A DNA stretch of 64,000 nucleotides from Novosphingobium sediminicola (GTDB lineage: Bacteria; Pseudomonadota; Alphaproteobacteria; Sphingomonadales; Sphingomonadaceae), in assembly GCF_014196525.1 (NCBI RefSeq), contig NZ_JACIDX010000016.1:62001-126000 (forward strand). Reading direction: 5' to 3'. Made by a program: the position numbers and the translations under genes. Shown here in pieces: positions 1 through 10,929 of the stretch. The notes beneath the pieces were generated by a model. It saw only the letters and a program-made list of their open reading frames with translations, made no database searches and had not been told where the DNA came from. Position 1 is the first letter of the stretch; each line of letters begins with the position of its first letter.

Positions 1-1
1 T

Positions 2-232
2 CAGTGCCTTTACAGTAAAACGCTCGATCTGCTCAGCCGCGAGGGTGAAGACTGGCGCGCGCGGGTGGACTTGCTGCGCCCGCTGGCCATGGTGGCGGGG
101 TTTCAGAAAACCCGCGAAGGACAGAGCGAATGCGCCGCCTTTGCCGCCCATCTGGCCGCAGGCGATGAGCCGGGCGCGCTGGCGGCCTGTCGTCGCCTGA
201 TCGAATTGGACGCCGAGCTTTCGGGCCAATAA
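2..232 (+). CDS. C-terminal fragment of an unidentified protein (partial)
   Basis: An open frame enters from the left edge and stops with TAA at 230-232, giving about 76 residues. The fragment is helical and rich in Ala, Leu and Arg. Near its end the stretch HLAAGDEPGAL followed by RRLIELD resembles the last helices of FCD-type GntR regulators, where a phrase like 'AGD..AA...' precedes the final helix. That is only a loose likeness; no DNA-binding part lies in the window. It converges on the propionyl-CoA carboxylase operon on the other strand, with 44 bases between the stops. Confidence 0.5.
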   Translation, partial: QCLYSKTLDLLSREGEDWRARVDLLRPLAMVAGFQKTREGQSECAAFAAHLAAGDEPGALAACRRLIELDAELSGQ

Positions 233-276
233 ACGGCGGGAAACCCTTTAAAGGTCCCCCGCCGCCTCGCCTTAAC

Positions 277-2298
277 TTATTCCAGTTCCAGAATGATGTA
301 ATCGACCGGCAGGCTCTCGCCCGGCTTGGCGTTAATCTTGCCGATGGTGGCCGATTTTTCGGCGCGCAGGATGTTTTCCATCTTCATCGCCTCGACCACG
401 GCCAGCGGCTGCCCCGCTTCGACCTTGTCGCCTTCCTTGACGCCCAGCGACACCAGCAGCCCCGGCATCGGACAGATCAGGAATTTCGACAGATCGGGCG
501 GGATCTTTTCGATCATATGATCGGCCAGAGCCGCAACATGGGCGGGCAGAATCTCGACCTTGTGGATCGCGCCGCGCGTGGTCACTTTCAGCCCGGTGCG
601 CGTCGGCTCGATTTTCAGCCCCAGCACTTCCTCGCCCACTTCGGCCACGATCAGGTGGTCGCCGGGCGTATATTCCATCGCCAGATCGACCTCTGCGCCA
701 TTCACGCGCACGCTGTCGGTATCGACGCTGACGGCGAATTTCTCACCATCGAGGCGGACCACCCATTCCGAGGGCGGGGCCAGCACATGGGCCAGTTGCC
801 CATCGACCTGACGCGCGCGGTCGGCCCGCGCGGTGGCGATAAAGCCCGAAACCGCCGCGATATGGGCCAGCGTCTGCGCGTCGGTCGCCGCGCCGTGGAA
901 GCCCTCGGGATATTCCTCGGCGATGAAGCCCGTGGTCAGCTCGCCGCTGCGGAAGCGGGGGTGCTGCATGATGGCCGAAACGAAGTCGATGTTGTGGCCC
1001 AGCCCCTCGATCTCGAACTGGTCGAGCGCGGCGATCTGCTTGTCGGCGGCCTCGTCGCGGGTTTCGCCCCATGTGATCAGCTTGGCGATCATGGGATCAT
1101 AGAACATCGAAACTTCGCCGCCTTCATAGACGCCATCGTCGACGCGCACGCCGTCGATCCCCCGGCGGCCATTTTCCGCGCCATCGTCGGTCCATCCGTC
1201 TACCGGCGGGCGATAGCGCGAGAGGCGGCCCGTGCTGGGCAAAAATCCGCGATAGGGATCTTCGGCATAGACGCGGTTTTCAATCGCCCAGCCGTCGATC
1301 TTCACATCATCCTGCGTGATGGCCAGCTTTTCGCCATAGGCCACGCGGATCATCTGTTCGACCAGATCGATGCCGGTGATCGCCTCGGTGACCGGGTGTT
1401 CGACCTGAAGGCGGGTGTTCATTTCGAGGAAGTAGAAGCTCTCGCCGGTCTTGTCGGCGCCCGAAACGATCAGTTCGACCGTGCCCGCGCTGTAATAGCC
1501 CACCGCGCGGGACAGGGCGACGCATTGCTCGCCCATCGCCTTGCGCATCGCGGGGCTGACAAAGGGCGAGGGGGCTTCTTCCACCACCTTCTGGTGGCGG
1601 CGCTGGATCGAGCATTCGCGCTCGTTCAGGTAAAGGATATTGCCGTGCTGATCGCCCAGGATCTGGATCTCGATATGGCGCGGGTCCTGAATGAACTTTT
1701 CGATGAAGACGCGGTCATCGCCGAAGGAGTTCAGCCCCTCGCGCTTCACGCTTTCAAAGCCCTCGCGCACGTCCCTTTCGGAAAAGGCAAGGCGCATGCC
1801 CTTGCCGCCGCCGCCCGCGCTGGCTTTCATCATCACCGGATAGCCGATCTCATTGCTGATCTCGACGGCATGATCGGTGTCGCGGATTTCGCCGACAAAG
1901 CCGGGGACGACATTGACGCCCGCCGATTTGGCCAGCTTCTTCGATTCGATCTTGTCGCCCATCGCGGCAATCGCGCCCACAGGCGGGCCGATGAAGGCGA
2001 TGTTTTCCTTGGCCAAAGCCTCGGCGAAGGAGGTGCGTTCCGACAGGAAGCCATAGCCGGGATGCACCGCCTCGGCGCCGGTTTGCTTACAAGCGGCAAT
2101 GATCTTGTCGGCAATCAGATAGGACTGCGCGGCGGGCGAGGGGCCGATATGCACGGCCTCGTCGGCCATCTGCACGAAGGGCGCGCGGGCATCGGCGTCG
2201 GAATAAACCGCCACCGTGGCAATGCCCATCCGGCGTGCGGTCTTGATGACGCGACAGGCGATTTCGCCGCGATTGGCGATGAGGATTTTCTTGAACAT
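277..2298 (-). CDS. pccA: Propionyl-CoA carboxylase alpha (biotin-carrying) subunit
   Basis: This is the biotin carboxylase plus biotin carrier subunit (673 aa) that, with PccB, carboxylates propionyl-CoA to methylmalonyl-CoA in the cytoplasm. The N-terminus KILIANRGEIACRV is the classic biotin carboxylase start, followed by the ATP-grasp glycine-rich loop (KASAGGGGKGMR) and the EMNTRLQVEHPVTE catalytic region. The C-terminus has the biotinyl motif EAMKMEN with Lys639 as attachment site. The frame stays open further upstream into the mutase gene, but ATG 2298 is preferred because the family starts with M-F-K-K-I-L and it lies 5 bases after the mutase stop. It is the last gene of the pccB-mce-mutase-pccA operon. 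Length fits the family. Confidence 0.97.
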   Translation of the reverse strand: MFKKILIANRGEIACRVIKTARRMGIATVAVYSDADARAPFVQMADEAVHIGPSPAAQSYLIADKIIAACKQTGAEAVHPGYGFLSERTSFAEALAKENIAFIGPPVGAIAAMGDKIESKKLAKSAGVNVVPGFVGEIRDTDHAVEISNEIGYPVMMKASAGGGGKGMRLAFSERDVREGFESVKREGLNSFGDDRVFIEKFIQDPRHIEIQILGDQHGNILYLNERECSIQRRHQKVVEEAPSPFVSPAMRKAMGEQCVALSRAVGYYSAGTVELIVSGADKTGESFYFLEMNTRLQVEHPVTEAITGIDLVEQMIRVAYGEKLAITQDDVKIDGWAIENRVYAEDPYRGFLPSTGRLSRYRPPVDGWTDDGAENGRRGIDGVRVDDGVYEGGEVSMFYDPMIAKLITWGETRDEAADKQIAALDQFEIEGLGHNIDFVSAIMQHPRFRSGELTTGFIAEEYPEGFHGAATDAQTLAHIAAVSGFIATARADRARQVDGQLAHVLAPPSEWVVRLDGEKFAVSVDTDSVRVNGAEVDLAMEYTPGDHLIVAEVGEEVLGLKIEPTRTGLKVTTRGAIHKVEILPAHVAALADHMIEKIPPDLSKFLICPMPGLLVSLGVKEGDKVEAGQPLAVVEAMKMENILRAEKSATIGKINAKPGESLPVDYIILELE

Positions 2299-2303
2299 GC
2301 GTC

Positions 2304-4428
<2,125 letters not shown>

Positions 4429-4442
<14 letters not shown>

Positions 4443-4878
4443 GCGACCTCTCCATGATTTCGGTCAGCTGCCCCAGCATATCCTTGGGGTGCAGGAAGAA
4501 GATGGGCGTGCCATGCGCGCCGATGCGCGTGGGGCCGAGGATGCGCTTGCCTTGGGCGGTGAACCATTCCCGCGCGGCCTCGATATCCTCCACCTCATAG
4601 CAAAGGTGGTGCTGGCCGCCTGCGGGGTTCTTGGCGATGAAACCGGCGATGGGGCTGGTTTCTCCAAGCGGTTCGATCAGTTCGATCTGCGTCCCGCCAT
4701 CGGTGCCCAGCGCGCCCGGTTGCCGGGGCGTGTTCACAAAGGCCACCTTCACGCCCTGTTCGGGCATGTCGAAAGGCTGCGTGATCAGCGTGGCACCCAT
4801 CACATCGCGGTAATAGGCAATGGCGGCCTGCATATCAGGCACGGCCACGCCAACATGGTTGAGGCGTCCGAGTTTCAT
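4429..4878 (-). CDS. mce: Methylmalonyl-CoA epimerase
   Basis: A 149-residue vicinal-oxygen-chelate (VOC) fold protein that converts (S)- to (R)-methylmalonyl-CoA, linking carboxylase and mutase. The N-terminus GRLNHVGVAVPDM carries the first metal-ligand His in the usual place, and GGQHHLCYEVEDI begins the second half of the paired beta-alpha-beta modules. The length matches the family (about 140-150). It lies 14 bases after pccB and overlaps the mutase by 14 bases, so the order pccB-mce-mutase-pccA follows the biochemical route. The match to the family and the context agree; a glyoxalase-type alternative is unlikely. Confidence 0.96.
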
Positions 4879-4892
4879 GGCATCCTCCCCGC

Positions 4893-6419
4893 TTAGAGCG
4901 GAATATTGTCGTGCTTCTTCCAGGGGTTCTCCAGCGCCTTGTTGCGCAATTTGCGCAGGCCCAGAGCGATCCGGCGGCGGGTCGAATGGGGGTGGATCAC
5001 CTCGTCGATGAAGCCCTTGCTTGCTGCCACAAACGGGTTGGCGAAGCGGTCCTCATATTCCTTGACCTTTTCGGCCTGCGCCTCGGCGGGCAGGCCGCGG
5101 AAGATGATTTCCACCGCGCCCTTGGCGCCCATCACCGCGATTTCGGCGGTGGGCCATGCGTAATTCAGGTCGCCGCGCAGATGCTTCGACGCCATCACGT
5201 CATAGGCCCCGCCATAGGCCTTGCGGGTGATGATGGTGATCTTGGGCACGGTCGCCTCGGCATAGGCAAACAGCAGTTTGGCGCCATGCTTGATGATGCC
5301 GTTGTGCTCCTGCGCGGTGCCGGGCAGGAAGCCGGGAACGTCCACAAAGGTCAGGATCGGAATGTTGAACGCATCGCAGAAGCGCACGAAACGCGCCGCC
5401 TTCTTCGACGAATTGATGTCCAGCACGCCCGCCAGCACCAAAGGCTGATTGGCGACGACGCCCACCGTCTTGCCCTCGATCCGGCCAAAGCCGCAGATGA
5501 TATTGCCCGCATGGCCGGGCTGGATTTCAAAGAAATCGCCTTCGTCCAGCGTCTTGCGGATCACTTCCTTCATGTCATAAGGCTGGGTCGCGCTGGCCGG
5601 GATCACCGTGTCGAGGCTGTCTTCAAGGCGGTCCCACGGATCGGCATTGGGGCGCTCGGGCACCTCTTCCTTGTTCGACAGGGGCAGGAAGTCGAAGAAT
5701 TCGCGCGCCGTCAGCAGCGCCTCGATATCGTTTTCCAGCGCCAGATCGGCCACGCTGGTCTTGGTGCTATGCGTGATCGCGCCGCCCAGTTCCTCTTGCG
5801 TAACCACTTCATTCGTCACGGTTTTGACCACATCGGGGCCGGTGACGAACATATAGGAGCTGTCCTTCACCATGAAGATGAAGTCGGTCATGGCGGGCGA
5901 ATAGACCGCGCCGCCCGCGCAAGGGCCCATGATCAGCGAAAGCTGTGGCACCACGCCCGAGGCCAGCACATTGCGCTGGAAAATCTCGGCATAGCCGCCA
6001 AGCGAGGCCACGCCTTCCTGAATGCGCGCGCCGCCCGAATCGTTAAGGCCGATGACAGGCGCACCCACCTTCATCGCCATATCCATGATCTTGCAGATCT
6101 TCATCGCATGGCGTTCGGAAACCGCCCCGCCAAACACGGTGAAATCTTGGCTGAACACGAAAACGAGGCGGCCATTGATCGTGCCGGACCCGGTGACCAC
6201 GCCGTCGCCGGGGATCGTGTTGTCGGGCATGCCGAAATCGACGCAATTGTGTTCGACATACATGTCGACCTCTTCAAAGCTGCCCTCGTCGAGCAGAACC
6301 TTGAGGCGTTCGCGCGCGGTCAGCTTGCCCTTGGCATGCTGGGCATCGATCCGCTTCTGGCCGCCGCCCATCCGGGCCGCCGCCCGCCGCCGCTCCATCT
6401 CTGCCACATTCGCGCTCAT
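4893..6419 (-). CDS. pccB: Propionyl-CoA carboxylase beta subunit
   Basis: This is the carboxyltransferase subunit (508 aa). It has two crotonase-like halves: the N-terminal half includes GGGQKRIDAQHAKGKLTARERL and LNDSGGARIQEG, and the C-terminal half includes FVDVPGFLPGTAQEHNGIIKHGAK and ITRKAYGGAYDVM, which form oxyanion holes for the acyl-CoA and carboxybiotin. ATG 6419 is chosen over an in-frame TTG at 6437 because a good Shine-Dalgarno (AGAGGA) lies about 7 bases upstream of the ATG and would sit inside the longer version. It heads the operon and faces the divergent pccR, with TTTGCAAA sites in between. Confidence 0.97.
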   Translation of the reverse strand: MSANVAEMERRRAAARMGGGQKRIDAQHAKGKLTARERLKVLLDEGSFEEVDMYVEHNCVDFGMPDNTIPGDGVVTGSGTINGRLVFVFSQDFTVFGGAVSERHAMKICKIMDMAMKVGAPVIGLNDSGGARIQEGVASLGGYAEIFQRNVLASGVVPQLSLIMGPCAGGAVYSPAMTDFIFMVKDSSYMFVTGPDVVKTVTNEVVTQEELGGAITHSTKTSVADLALENDIEALLTAREFFDFLPLSNKEEVPERPNADPWDRLEDSLDTVIPASATQPYDMKEVIRKTLDEGDFFEIQPGHAGNIICGFGRIEGKTVGVVANQPLVLAGVLDINSSKKAARFVRFCDAFNIPILTFVDVPGFLPGTAQEHNGIIKHGAKLLFAYAEATVPKITIITRKAYGGAYDVMASKHLRGDLNYAWPTAEIAVMGAKGAVEIIFRGLPAEAQAEKVKEYEDRFANPFVAASKGFIDEVIHPHSTRRRIALGLRKLRNKALENPWKKHDNIPL

Positions 6420-6487
6420 CGGGTATCCTCTTGTCAAACCACGTGAGGCCGCGATGCGCCATTGCGCTTGACCCGTCCACAGTAATG

Positions 6488-6517
6488 TTGCAAATTTGCA
6501 AAGGAAGAATTTGCAAA
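6488..6517. promoter_or_regulatory. Candidate PccR operator (TTTGCAAA repeats)
   Basis: The divergent pccB/pccR interval holds two perfect TTTGCAAA palindromes at 6495-6502 and 6510-6517, plus an overlapping TTGCAAA at 6489-6495. The ScfR-family regulator PccR of Rhodobacter sphaeroides is known to act through paired TTTGCAAA palindromes at the pccB promoter. The arrangement here, directly beside a pccR homologue, fits control of both genes. The spacing of the two full palindromes is 7 bases. Binding is inferred. Confidence 0.75.
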
Positions 6518-6535
6518 AATTAGCGAGAGGACGGC

Positions 6536-7936
6536 ATGAAAAGGCGGCTCTATGCGGGGCGATTCCTTAAAGCCCTGCGCGAGGATCATGGCCTGAAACA
6601 GGGCGCGCTGGCGCAAAGGCTGGGGATCAGCACGCCCTATCTCTCGCAGCTTGAAAATGACACGCGGCCCATGACTTTGGCGCTGGCCGAAAGGGTGCGC
6701 GAGATCTTCCCGGTGGATTGGGCCGACATGGCCGAAACCCCGGTCGAACCCATCGTCACTGAATTGCTGGAGGCCGCCGCCGATCCTTTGCTGCGCGATC
6801 TTCCCGCCGATCAGATCGAGCGGGTGGCCGACCAGTTCCCGCAATTTGCCGAGCAATTTGCCCATCTCTACCGCCTGCACAAACGCGATTCCCAACGTCT
6901 GGCCGCGATGGACGAGGCGCTGGGGGCCGACAGCGTTTCGGGCGGGCGCCTGCCGTGGGAGGAGGTGCGCGACTGGTTCCATCTGGCCGACAATTACGTC
7001 CATTTGATCGACTCCAGCGCCGAGGCCATGGCCGGCGCTCTTGCCCGCCATCTGCCCACGCCCGACACCGCGCAATTGACCGCATGGTTCGACCGACAGG
7101 GCATCACCCTGCGCCATCTGCCGGGCGCGCCGATCCGCCGCTATGACGAGGCCCGCCGCGAATTGACGCTGGACGCGGGCCAGCCCCATGAGAGTCTGCG
7201 CTTTCAACTGGCCTATCAGCTCTGCGCCATCGCGCTGGCGCAGGAGATTGCCGAGACGGTGGAGAAGGGCGGGATGCGAACGCAAACCGCGCGCAATCTG
7301 CTTTCCGTGGGGCTGACCAATTATGCGGCGGGGGCTTTGCTGATGCCCTATCGCCCGTTTCGCGATGCCGCGCGGCGGCTGCGCCATGATATTGACGGGT
7401 TGCGCCAGATTTTCGGCACCAGTTTCGAACAGACCTGCCACCGCCTGTCCAACCTGCAAAGGCCGCACCAGCGCGGCGTGCCGATCGCCTTTTGCCGGAT
7501 CGACATGGCAGGTAATATTACGAAGCGCCACGCGGCCAACGGGTTGCAATTCGCCCGCTTCGGCGGCGCCTGCCCGCTATGGATCGCGCATGAGGCGGTG
7601 GCCATTCCCGACCGCATCCATCTGCAAGTGGCCGAGATGCCCGAGGGGCGGCGCTTTGTGTTCCTTGCCAAGGGGCTGGTCAAACCCTCGGACGCCTATT
7701 TCCGCCCGCCGCGCCGCTATGCGGTGGTGCTGGGGTGTGAAGTCACGCTGGCCAGCGAGTTCATCTATGCCGACACGCTCAATCTGGAATGCGAGGAGGC
7801 CGTGGCGCGGATCGGCATTTCCTGCCGTATCTGTTCGCGCCACGATTGCCATCAGCGCGCCTATCCGCCCAATGACAAAGCCATCGACATCACCACCAAC
7901 CAGCGCGGCTTCATCCCCTATCGCATTCTGGATTAA
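6536..7936 (+). CDS. pccR: Short-chain fatty acyl-CoA regulator family protein (PccR-like)
   Basis: A 466-residue regulator with an N-terminal XRE helix-turn-helix (residues about 8-62, with LRQGALAQRLGIS-like spacing and TPYLSQLEND), a middle domain of the IrrE-like/DUF955 type (residues about 150-290), and a C-terminal DUF2083-type region with clustered cysteines (CRICSRHDCHQRA). This architecture is the short-chain fatty acyl transcriptional regulator (ScfR) family: PccR, MccR and RamB sense acyl-CoAs such as propionyl-CoA. ATG 6536 has an AGAGG ribosome site 5 bases upstream. It is divergent from pccB, and its stop overlaps the next, convergent gene by 4 bases. It probably controls the pccB operon and itself. 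Confidence 0.9.
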   Translation: MKRRLYAGRFLKALREDHGLKQGALAQRLGISTPYLSQLENDTRPMTLALAERVREIFPVDWADMAETPVEPIVTELLEAAADPLLRDLPADQIERVADQFPQFAEQFAHLYRLHKRDSQRLAAMDEALGADSVSGGRLPWEEVRDWFHLADNYVHLIDSSAEAMAGALARHLPTPDTAQLTAWFDRQGITLRHLPGAPIRRYDEARRELTLDAGQPHESLRFQLAYQLCAIALAQEIAETVEKGGMRTQTARNLLSVGLTNYAAGALLMPYRPFRDAARRLRHDIDGLRQIFGTSFEQTCHRLSNLQRPHQRGVPIAFCRIDMAGNITKRHAANGLQFARFGGACPLWIAHEAVAIPDRIHLQVAEMPEGRRFVFLAKGLVKPSDAYFRPPRRYAVVLGCEVTLASEFIYADTLNLECEEAVARIGISCRICSRHDCHQRAYPPNDKAIDITTNQRGFIPYRILD

Positions 7937-8541
7937 TAGGCGGCGGTAAAGCGCGCGCGGGGGTGGTTATGGGCTTCCAGTTCATCGACCATGGCGATGG
8001 CATAGTCGGCAAAGCTGATCTTGCTCTCGCCCGCTTCGTCCACCACCAGATCGTCCTTGCCGCCGCGATAGGTGCCAAGGCGCGGCCCTTCGAAGATGAA
8101 GGCGGCGGGCGAGAAGAAGGTCCAGTCAATGTCGGTGACGGGGCGCAGATCGTCGAGGAAGGTGATGCCGCCCATGGCCGCGCCCTTCCACGCTTCGGGG
8201 AAATCCGGTCCGTCGATCAGGCGCTCGCCCGAGGGCAGTTTCAAGCTGGCCGCGCCGCCCGTGACCAGCAAGCGGCCCACCCCCGCCTGACGCAGCGCGC
8301 CCAGCAGCGTTTCGGCCGAAACGTCGAAATGCAGCGCGCTGATGACGGCATCGACGCCTGCGATCAATCCGGCCAGAGCAGCCGGGTCCGAGGCGTCGCC
8401 CTGCACCGCGCTCACGCCATCGGCGGCGGGAATCGCTTCGGGCTTGCGGGCGATGGCCACCACCTGATGCCCGCGCGCGCTCAGTTCCCTGGTGATTTCC
8501 GATCCTGCGCGGCCGCTGGCGCCCAACACTGCAACTTTCAT
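7933..8541 (-). CDS. NAD(P)-binding oxidoreductase (NmrA/SDR_a5-like)
   Basis: A 202-residue Rossmann protein with VAVLGASGRAGSEITREL at the N-terminus, the GxxGxxG dinucleotide loop of atypical short-chain dehydrogenases, then a DVSDPA-like acidic turn (QGDASDPAAL). It has no YxxxK catalytic pair of classical SDRs, so it belongs with NmrA-like or flavin-reductase-like NAD(P)H-binding proteins (YwnB type). The substrate cannot be read from sequence. It is divergent from an HxlR regulator across a palindrome-bearing promoter, a typical target-regulator pairing in oxidative or aldehyde/quinone stress. Its stop overlaps that of pccR by 4 bases. Confidence 0.85.
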   Translation of the reverse strand: MKVAVLGASGRAGSEITRELSARGHQVVAIARKPEAIPAADGVSAVQGDASDPAALAGLIAGVDAVISALHFDVSAETLLGALRQAGVGRLLVTGGAASLKLPSGERLIDGPDFPEAWKGAAMGGITFLDDLRPVTDIDWTFFSPAAFIFEGPRLGTYRGGKDDLVVDEAGESKISFADYAIAMVDELEAHNHPRARFTAAY

Positions 8542-8557
8542 TTTTGATGCTCCATCA

Positions 8558-8574
8558 GGTTTCTAATGGAAACC
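8558..8574. promoter_or_regulatory. Palindromic operator candidate between reductase and HxlR gene
   Basis: A perfect inverted repeat GGTTTC-N5-GAAACC sits in the 55-base divergent interval. HxlR-type regulators bind inverted repeats as dimers and commonly control a divergent reductase gene, so this is a likely autoregulatory operator. Binding is inferred. Confidence 0.6.
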
Positions 8575-8596
8575 AAGTGTGCTATGGGAACGCATC

Positions 8597-9010
8597 ATGC
8601 AAGACGGCACTTTTCTTTCACTAGATTACCCCAACGTAACCACCTCAAAACGGGGCGATGTTTTCGCGCGCAATTGCCCCACGCGCCAGCTGCTCGACCG
8701 GGTGGGCGATAAATGGAGCATCCTGCTGCTCGGCATGCTGGGGGAGGGGGAGATGCGGTTCAGCGCGCTCAAGCGCCGGGTCGATGGTATCTCGCAAAAG
8801 ATGCTGGCCCAGACCCTGCGCACGCTGGAGCGCGACGGGCTGATCACGCGCCATGTCGAACCCACCGTGCCGGTCAGCGTGACCTATGCGATCACCCCGC
8901 TGGGGCGCGAATTGCTGGGGGCGCTGCAATGGCTGATTGACTGGGCCGAAACGCGGATGAGCGCGGTGGCGCAGGCGCAGGTGGCCTATGACCTGCGCAT
9001 GGCGGTTTAA
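8597..9010 (+). CDS. HxlR-family transcriptional regulator
   Basis: A 137-residue winged-helix regulator. The signature runs CPTRQLLDRVGDKWSILLL, then MRFSALKRRVDGISQKML, then LTRTLRTLERDGLI-type recognition helix and wing (VPVSVTYAITPLGRELL). The conserved N-terminal cysteine of the family, used for redox or aldehyde sensing in members such as HypR and YodB, is present at the CPTR motif. ATG 8597 is preferred to an upstream GTG at 8579 that would leave no room for a ribosome site and would abut the palindrome. The gene is divergent from the NAD(P)-binding reductase it probably controls and overlaps the convergent cyclase gene by 4 bases. Confidence 0.9.
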   Translation: MQDGTFLSLDYPNVTTSKRGDVFARNCPTRQLLDRVGDKWSILLLGMLGEGEMRFSALKRRVDGISQKMLAQTLRTLERDGLITRHVEPTVPVSVTYAITPLGRELLGALQWLIDWAETRMSAVAQAQVAYDLRMAV

Positions 9011-10782
9011 GCTGTGATGGCCATCTGGTTGCGCCCGGCCCGCTTGGCGCTGTAAAGCGCGGCATCGGCCTGACGAAATGCCTCCTCGACCGGCAGGTCG
9101 ACGCTCAGCCGGGTCAGCCCCACGCTGACGGTTGCGCGCACCAGCTCGCCCACCACCGAACGCCCCTCGCTTTCGGCCAGGCGGGTGCGCACGCGCTCGC
9201 AAATCACCCCCGCCTGTTCCAGCGAAACATCGCGCAGCAGCACGCCGAATTCCTCGCCCCCCAGCCGCGCCACCACATCGCCCGCGCGCACCGTGCCGCA
9301 CAGCAAAGTGGCAAACAGCGTCAGCATCCGGTCGCCCGTTGCATGGCCGTGGACATCGTTGATCCGCTTGAAATGGTCGAGGTCGAACAGCGCCAGACAA
9401 GAGTCCCTGCCCTCTGCCACATCGCGGGCCAGCGCCCGGTCAAAGGCGCGCCGATTGGCAAGCCCGGTCAGCGGATCGGTGTTGGCCTCATGCGCCAGAT
9501 TTTCGATCAGCCGTCGCCGCGCCGAATTGTCGCGGATGATCGACACCGTGCCATTGGGCACACCGCGCCGGTTCAGCGTGGCGCACATATGGCTTTCCAC
9601 CCATGTCGATCCGCCATCCTTGCCAATCACCCGGCATTCGACCGCCACCGTGCCCTGCGGCTCGCACAGCGCCTGAAAGCGGGCGTCGAACACCGCCTGT
9701 TCGTCCTCGGGATGGATCAGGTCATAGGCCGAGCGGCCCACCAGTTCCTCGGCCTGATAGCCCCACAGCCGCGCCCCGGCGTCCGATACCGAGCGCAAGG
9801 TGCCGTCAATATTGACTCGCATGATGACATCGCCGGTCCGCTCGACAATCAGCCGGTGCAGCGCCTCGGCATCGCGCAGATTCTGCATCAGGCGGCGGCG
9901 CGATTCCAGCTCGGCCGCCACCGGCAGCAGGATCAACACCACGCAGGCGAAATAGATCTGCAGCACCAGCAGCTTGGTCGCCATATCCAGATGCAGCAGC
10001 ATCGTTGGCCCATGGCCCGTCATTGTGCCGATCAACCCGCCGCAGATCAGCACCAGCAGCGAGGCCACCGCCCCGATCCGCCCCAGCCGGAAGGTGGCCG
10101 CCACCATCGGCACCAGCGGCACGACGACCAGCGGAACGCGGCTTTGCCCAAAGGTGGCCAGCGTGGCCAGACAGACCGCGCCCAGCAGGATCAGCGCTTC
10201 GGGCAGGCGTTCACGGTTGAATTTGGCCGTATCAAGACGGCGGCGGCGCAGCACCAGAAAGATCGGCGGGGCAAAGGTGACGAGACTGAGCGCATGGGCG
10301 CCAAACCAGTCGCGCCAGGCGTTGAAGAAGGGGATGCCCGTGGCCCCATGGGCCGCCCAAGCGCCGATAAAGGCCGAGGCGGCGGGCGCGATAAACCCGG
10401 CCACCAGCAGAAAGCTGGCCACATCACGGACCGATTCAAACCGGGTGAAGCGCGGGGCGATGCGGCGCAGCAGGCTGGCGGCCAGCCATGCCTCGAACAA
10501 TCCGGCCAGAGTCAGGGGCAGCGTATGGACCCCGCCAAACCCGCGCAGCCCGATGGCCAGCGCGCCCGCCGGAAAGCACAAAAGCAGCGCCGCCGACCAG
10601 CGCCGATGCGGCATCGCTGCCAGCGCCGAGAACAGCACCGCGCCCGCCGGCCAGACAATCGCCACCCCGCCGTTAAAGCGCGTCAGTTGCAGGGCGAGCA
10701 GTGCGCTGGCGAAATAAATCGGGCACAGCAGCAGACTCTGCCCAAAATATTTCAGGAGCAAGGCGCGGACTCGGGCACTCAT
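9007..10782 (-). CDS. Membrane diguanylate cyclase, MASE1-PAS-GGDEF
   Basis: A 591-residue sensor that should make cyclic di-GMP from two GTP at the inner membrane. Residues about 1-285 are a multi-pass MASE1-like domain (FNGGVAIVWPAGAVLFSALA is typical), followed by a PAS domain (about 290-415, with GYQAEELVGRSAYDLIHPEDE) and a GGDEF domain (about 430-591). The active site reads GGEEF at 508-512, an accepted active variant. RAGD at 499-502, five residues upstream, is an intact RxxD inhibitory site, so product feedback is expected. No EAL domain is present. Cyclic di-GMP commonly promotes EPS production, so a link to the EPS locus is possible but not shown. Confidence 0.93.
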   Translation of the reverse strand: MSARVRALLLKYFGQSLLLCPIYFASALLALQLTRFNGGVAIVWPAGAVLFSALAAMPHRRWSAALLLCFPAGALAIGLRGFGGVHTLPLTLAGLFEAWLAASLLRRIAPRFTRFESVRDVASFLLVAGFIAPAASAFIGAWAAHGATGIPFFNAWRDWFGAHALSLVTFAPPIFLVLRRRRLDTAKFNRERLPEALILLGAVCLATLATFGQSRVPLVVVPLVPMVAATFRLGRIGAVASLLVLICGGLIGTMTGHGPTMLLHLDMATKLLVLQIYFACVVLILLPVAAELESRRRLMQNLRDAEALHRLIVERTGDVIMRVNIDGTLRSVSDAGARLWGYQAEELVGRSAYDLIHPEDEQAVFDARFQALCEPQGTVAVECRVIGKDGGSTWVESHMCATLNRRGVPNGTVSIIRDNSARRRLIENLAHEANTDPLTGLANRRAFDRALARDVAEGRDSCLALFDLDHFKRINDVHGHATGDRMLTLFATLLCGTVRAGDVVARLGGEEFGVLLRDVSLEQAGVICERVRTRLAESEGRSVVGELVRATVSVGLTRLSVDLPVEEAFRQADAALYSAKRAGRNQMAITA

Positions 10783-10871
10783 GGGCGCAACCTGCCATGC
10801 AAAAGTTTAAGAAAGCATCGTCACCGCAAACCATTCCGAAGGCCCTGTCGCCGCCGTCATGCCGCCGATGC

Positions 10872-10910
10872 AAAAAGCCCCGCAGCGCTGATGCGCCACG
10901 GGGCCTTTTT
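10872..10910 (-). terminator. Intrinsic terminator after sucC
   Basis: A GC-rich stem built from AAAAAGCCCCG and CGGGGCCTTTTT arms, with a one-base bulge, lies 20 bases after the sucC stop. On the minus strand it ends in a U run; the matching A/T arms may make it work in both directions. Confidence 0.8.
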
Positions 10911-10929
10911 CCCGAAACTCGCGAAGGGC

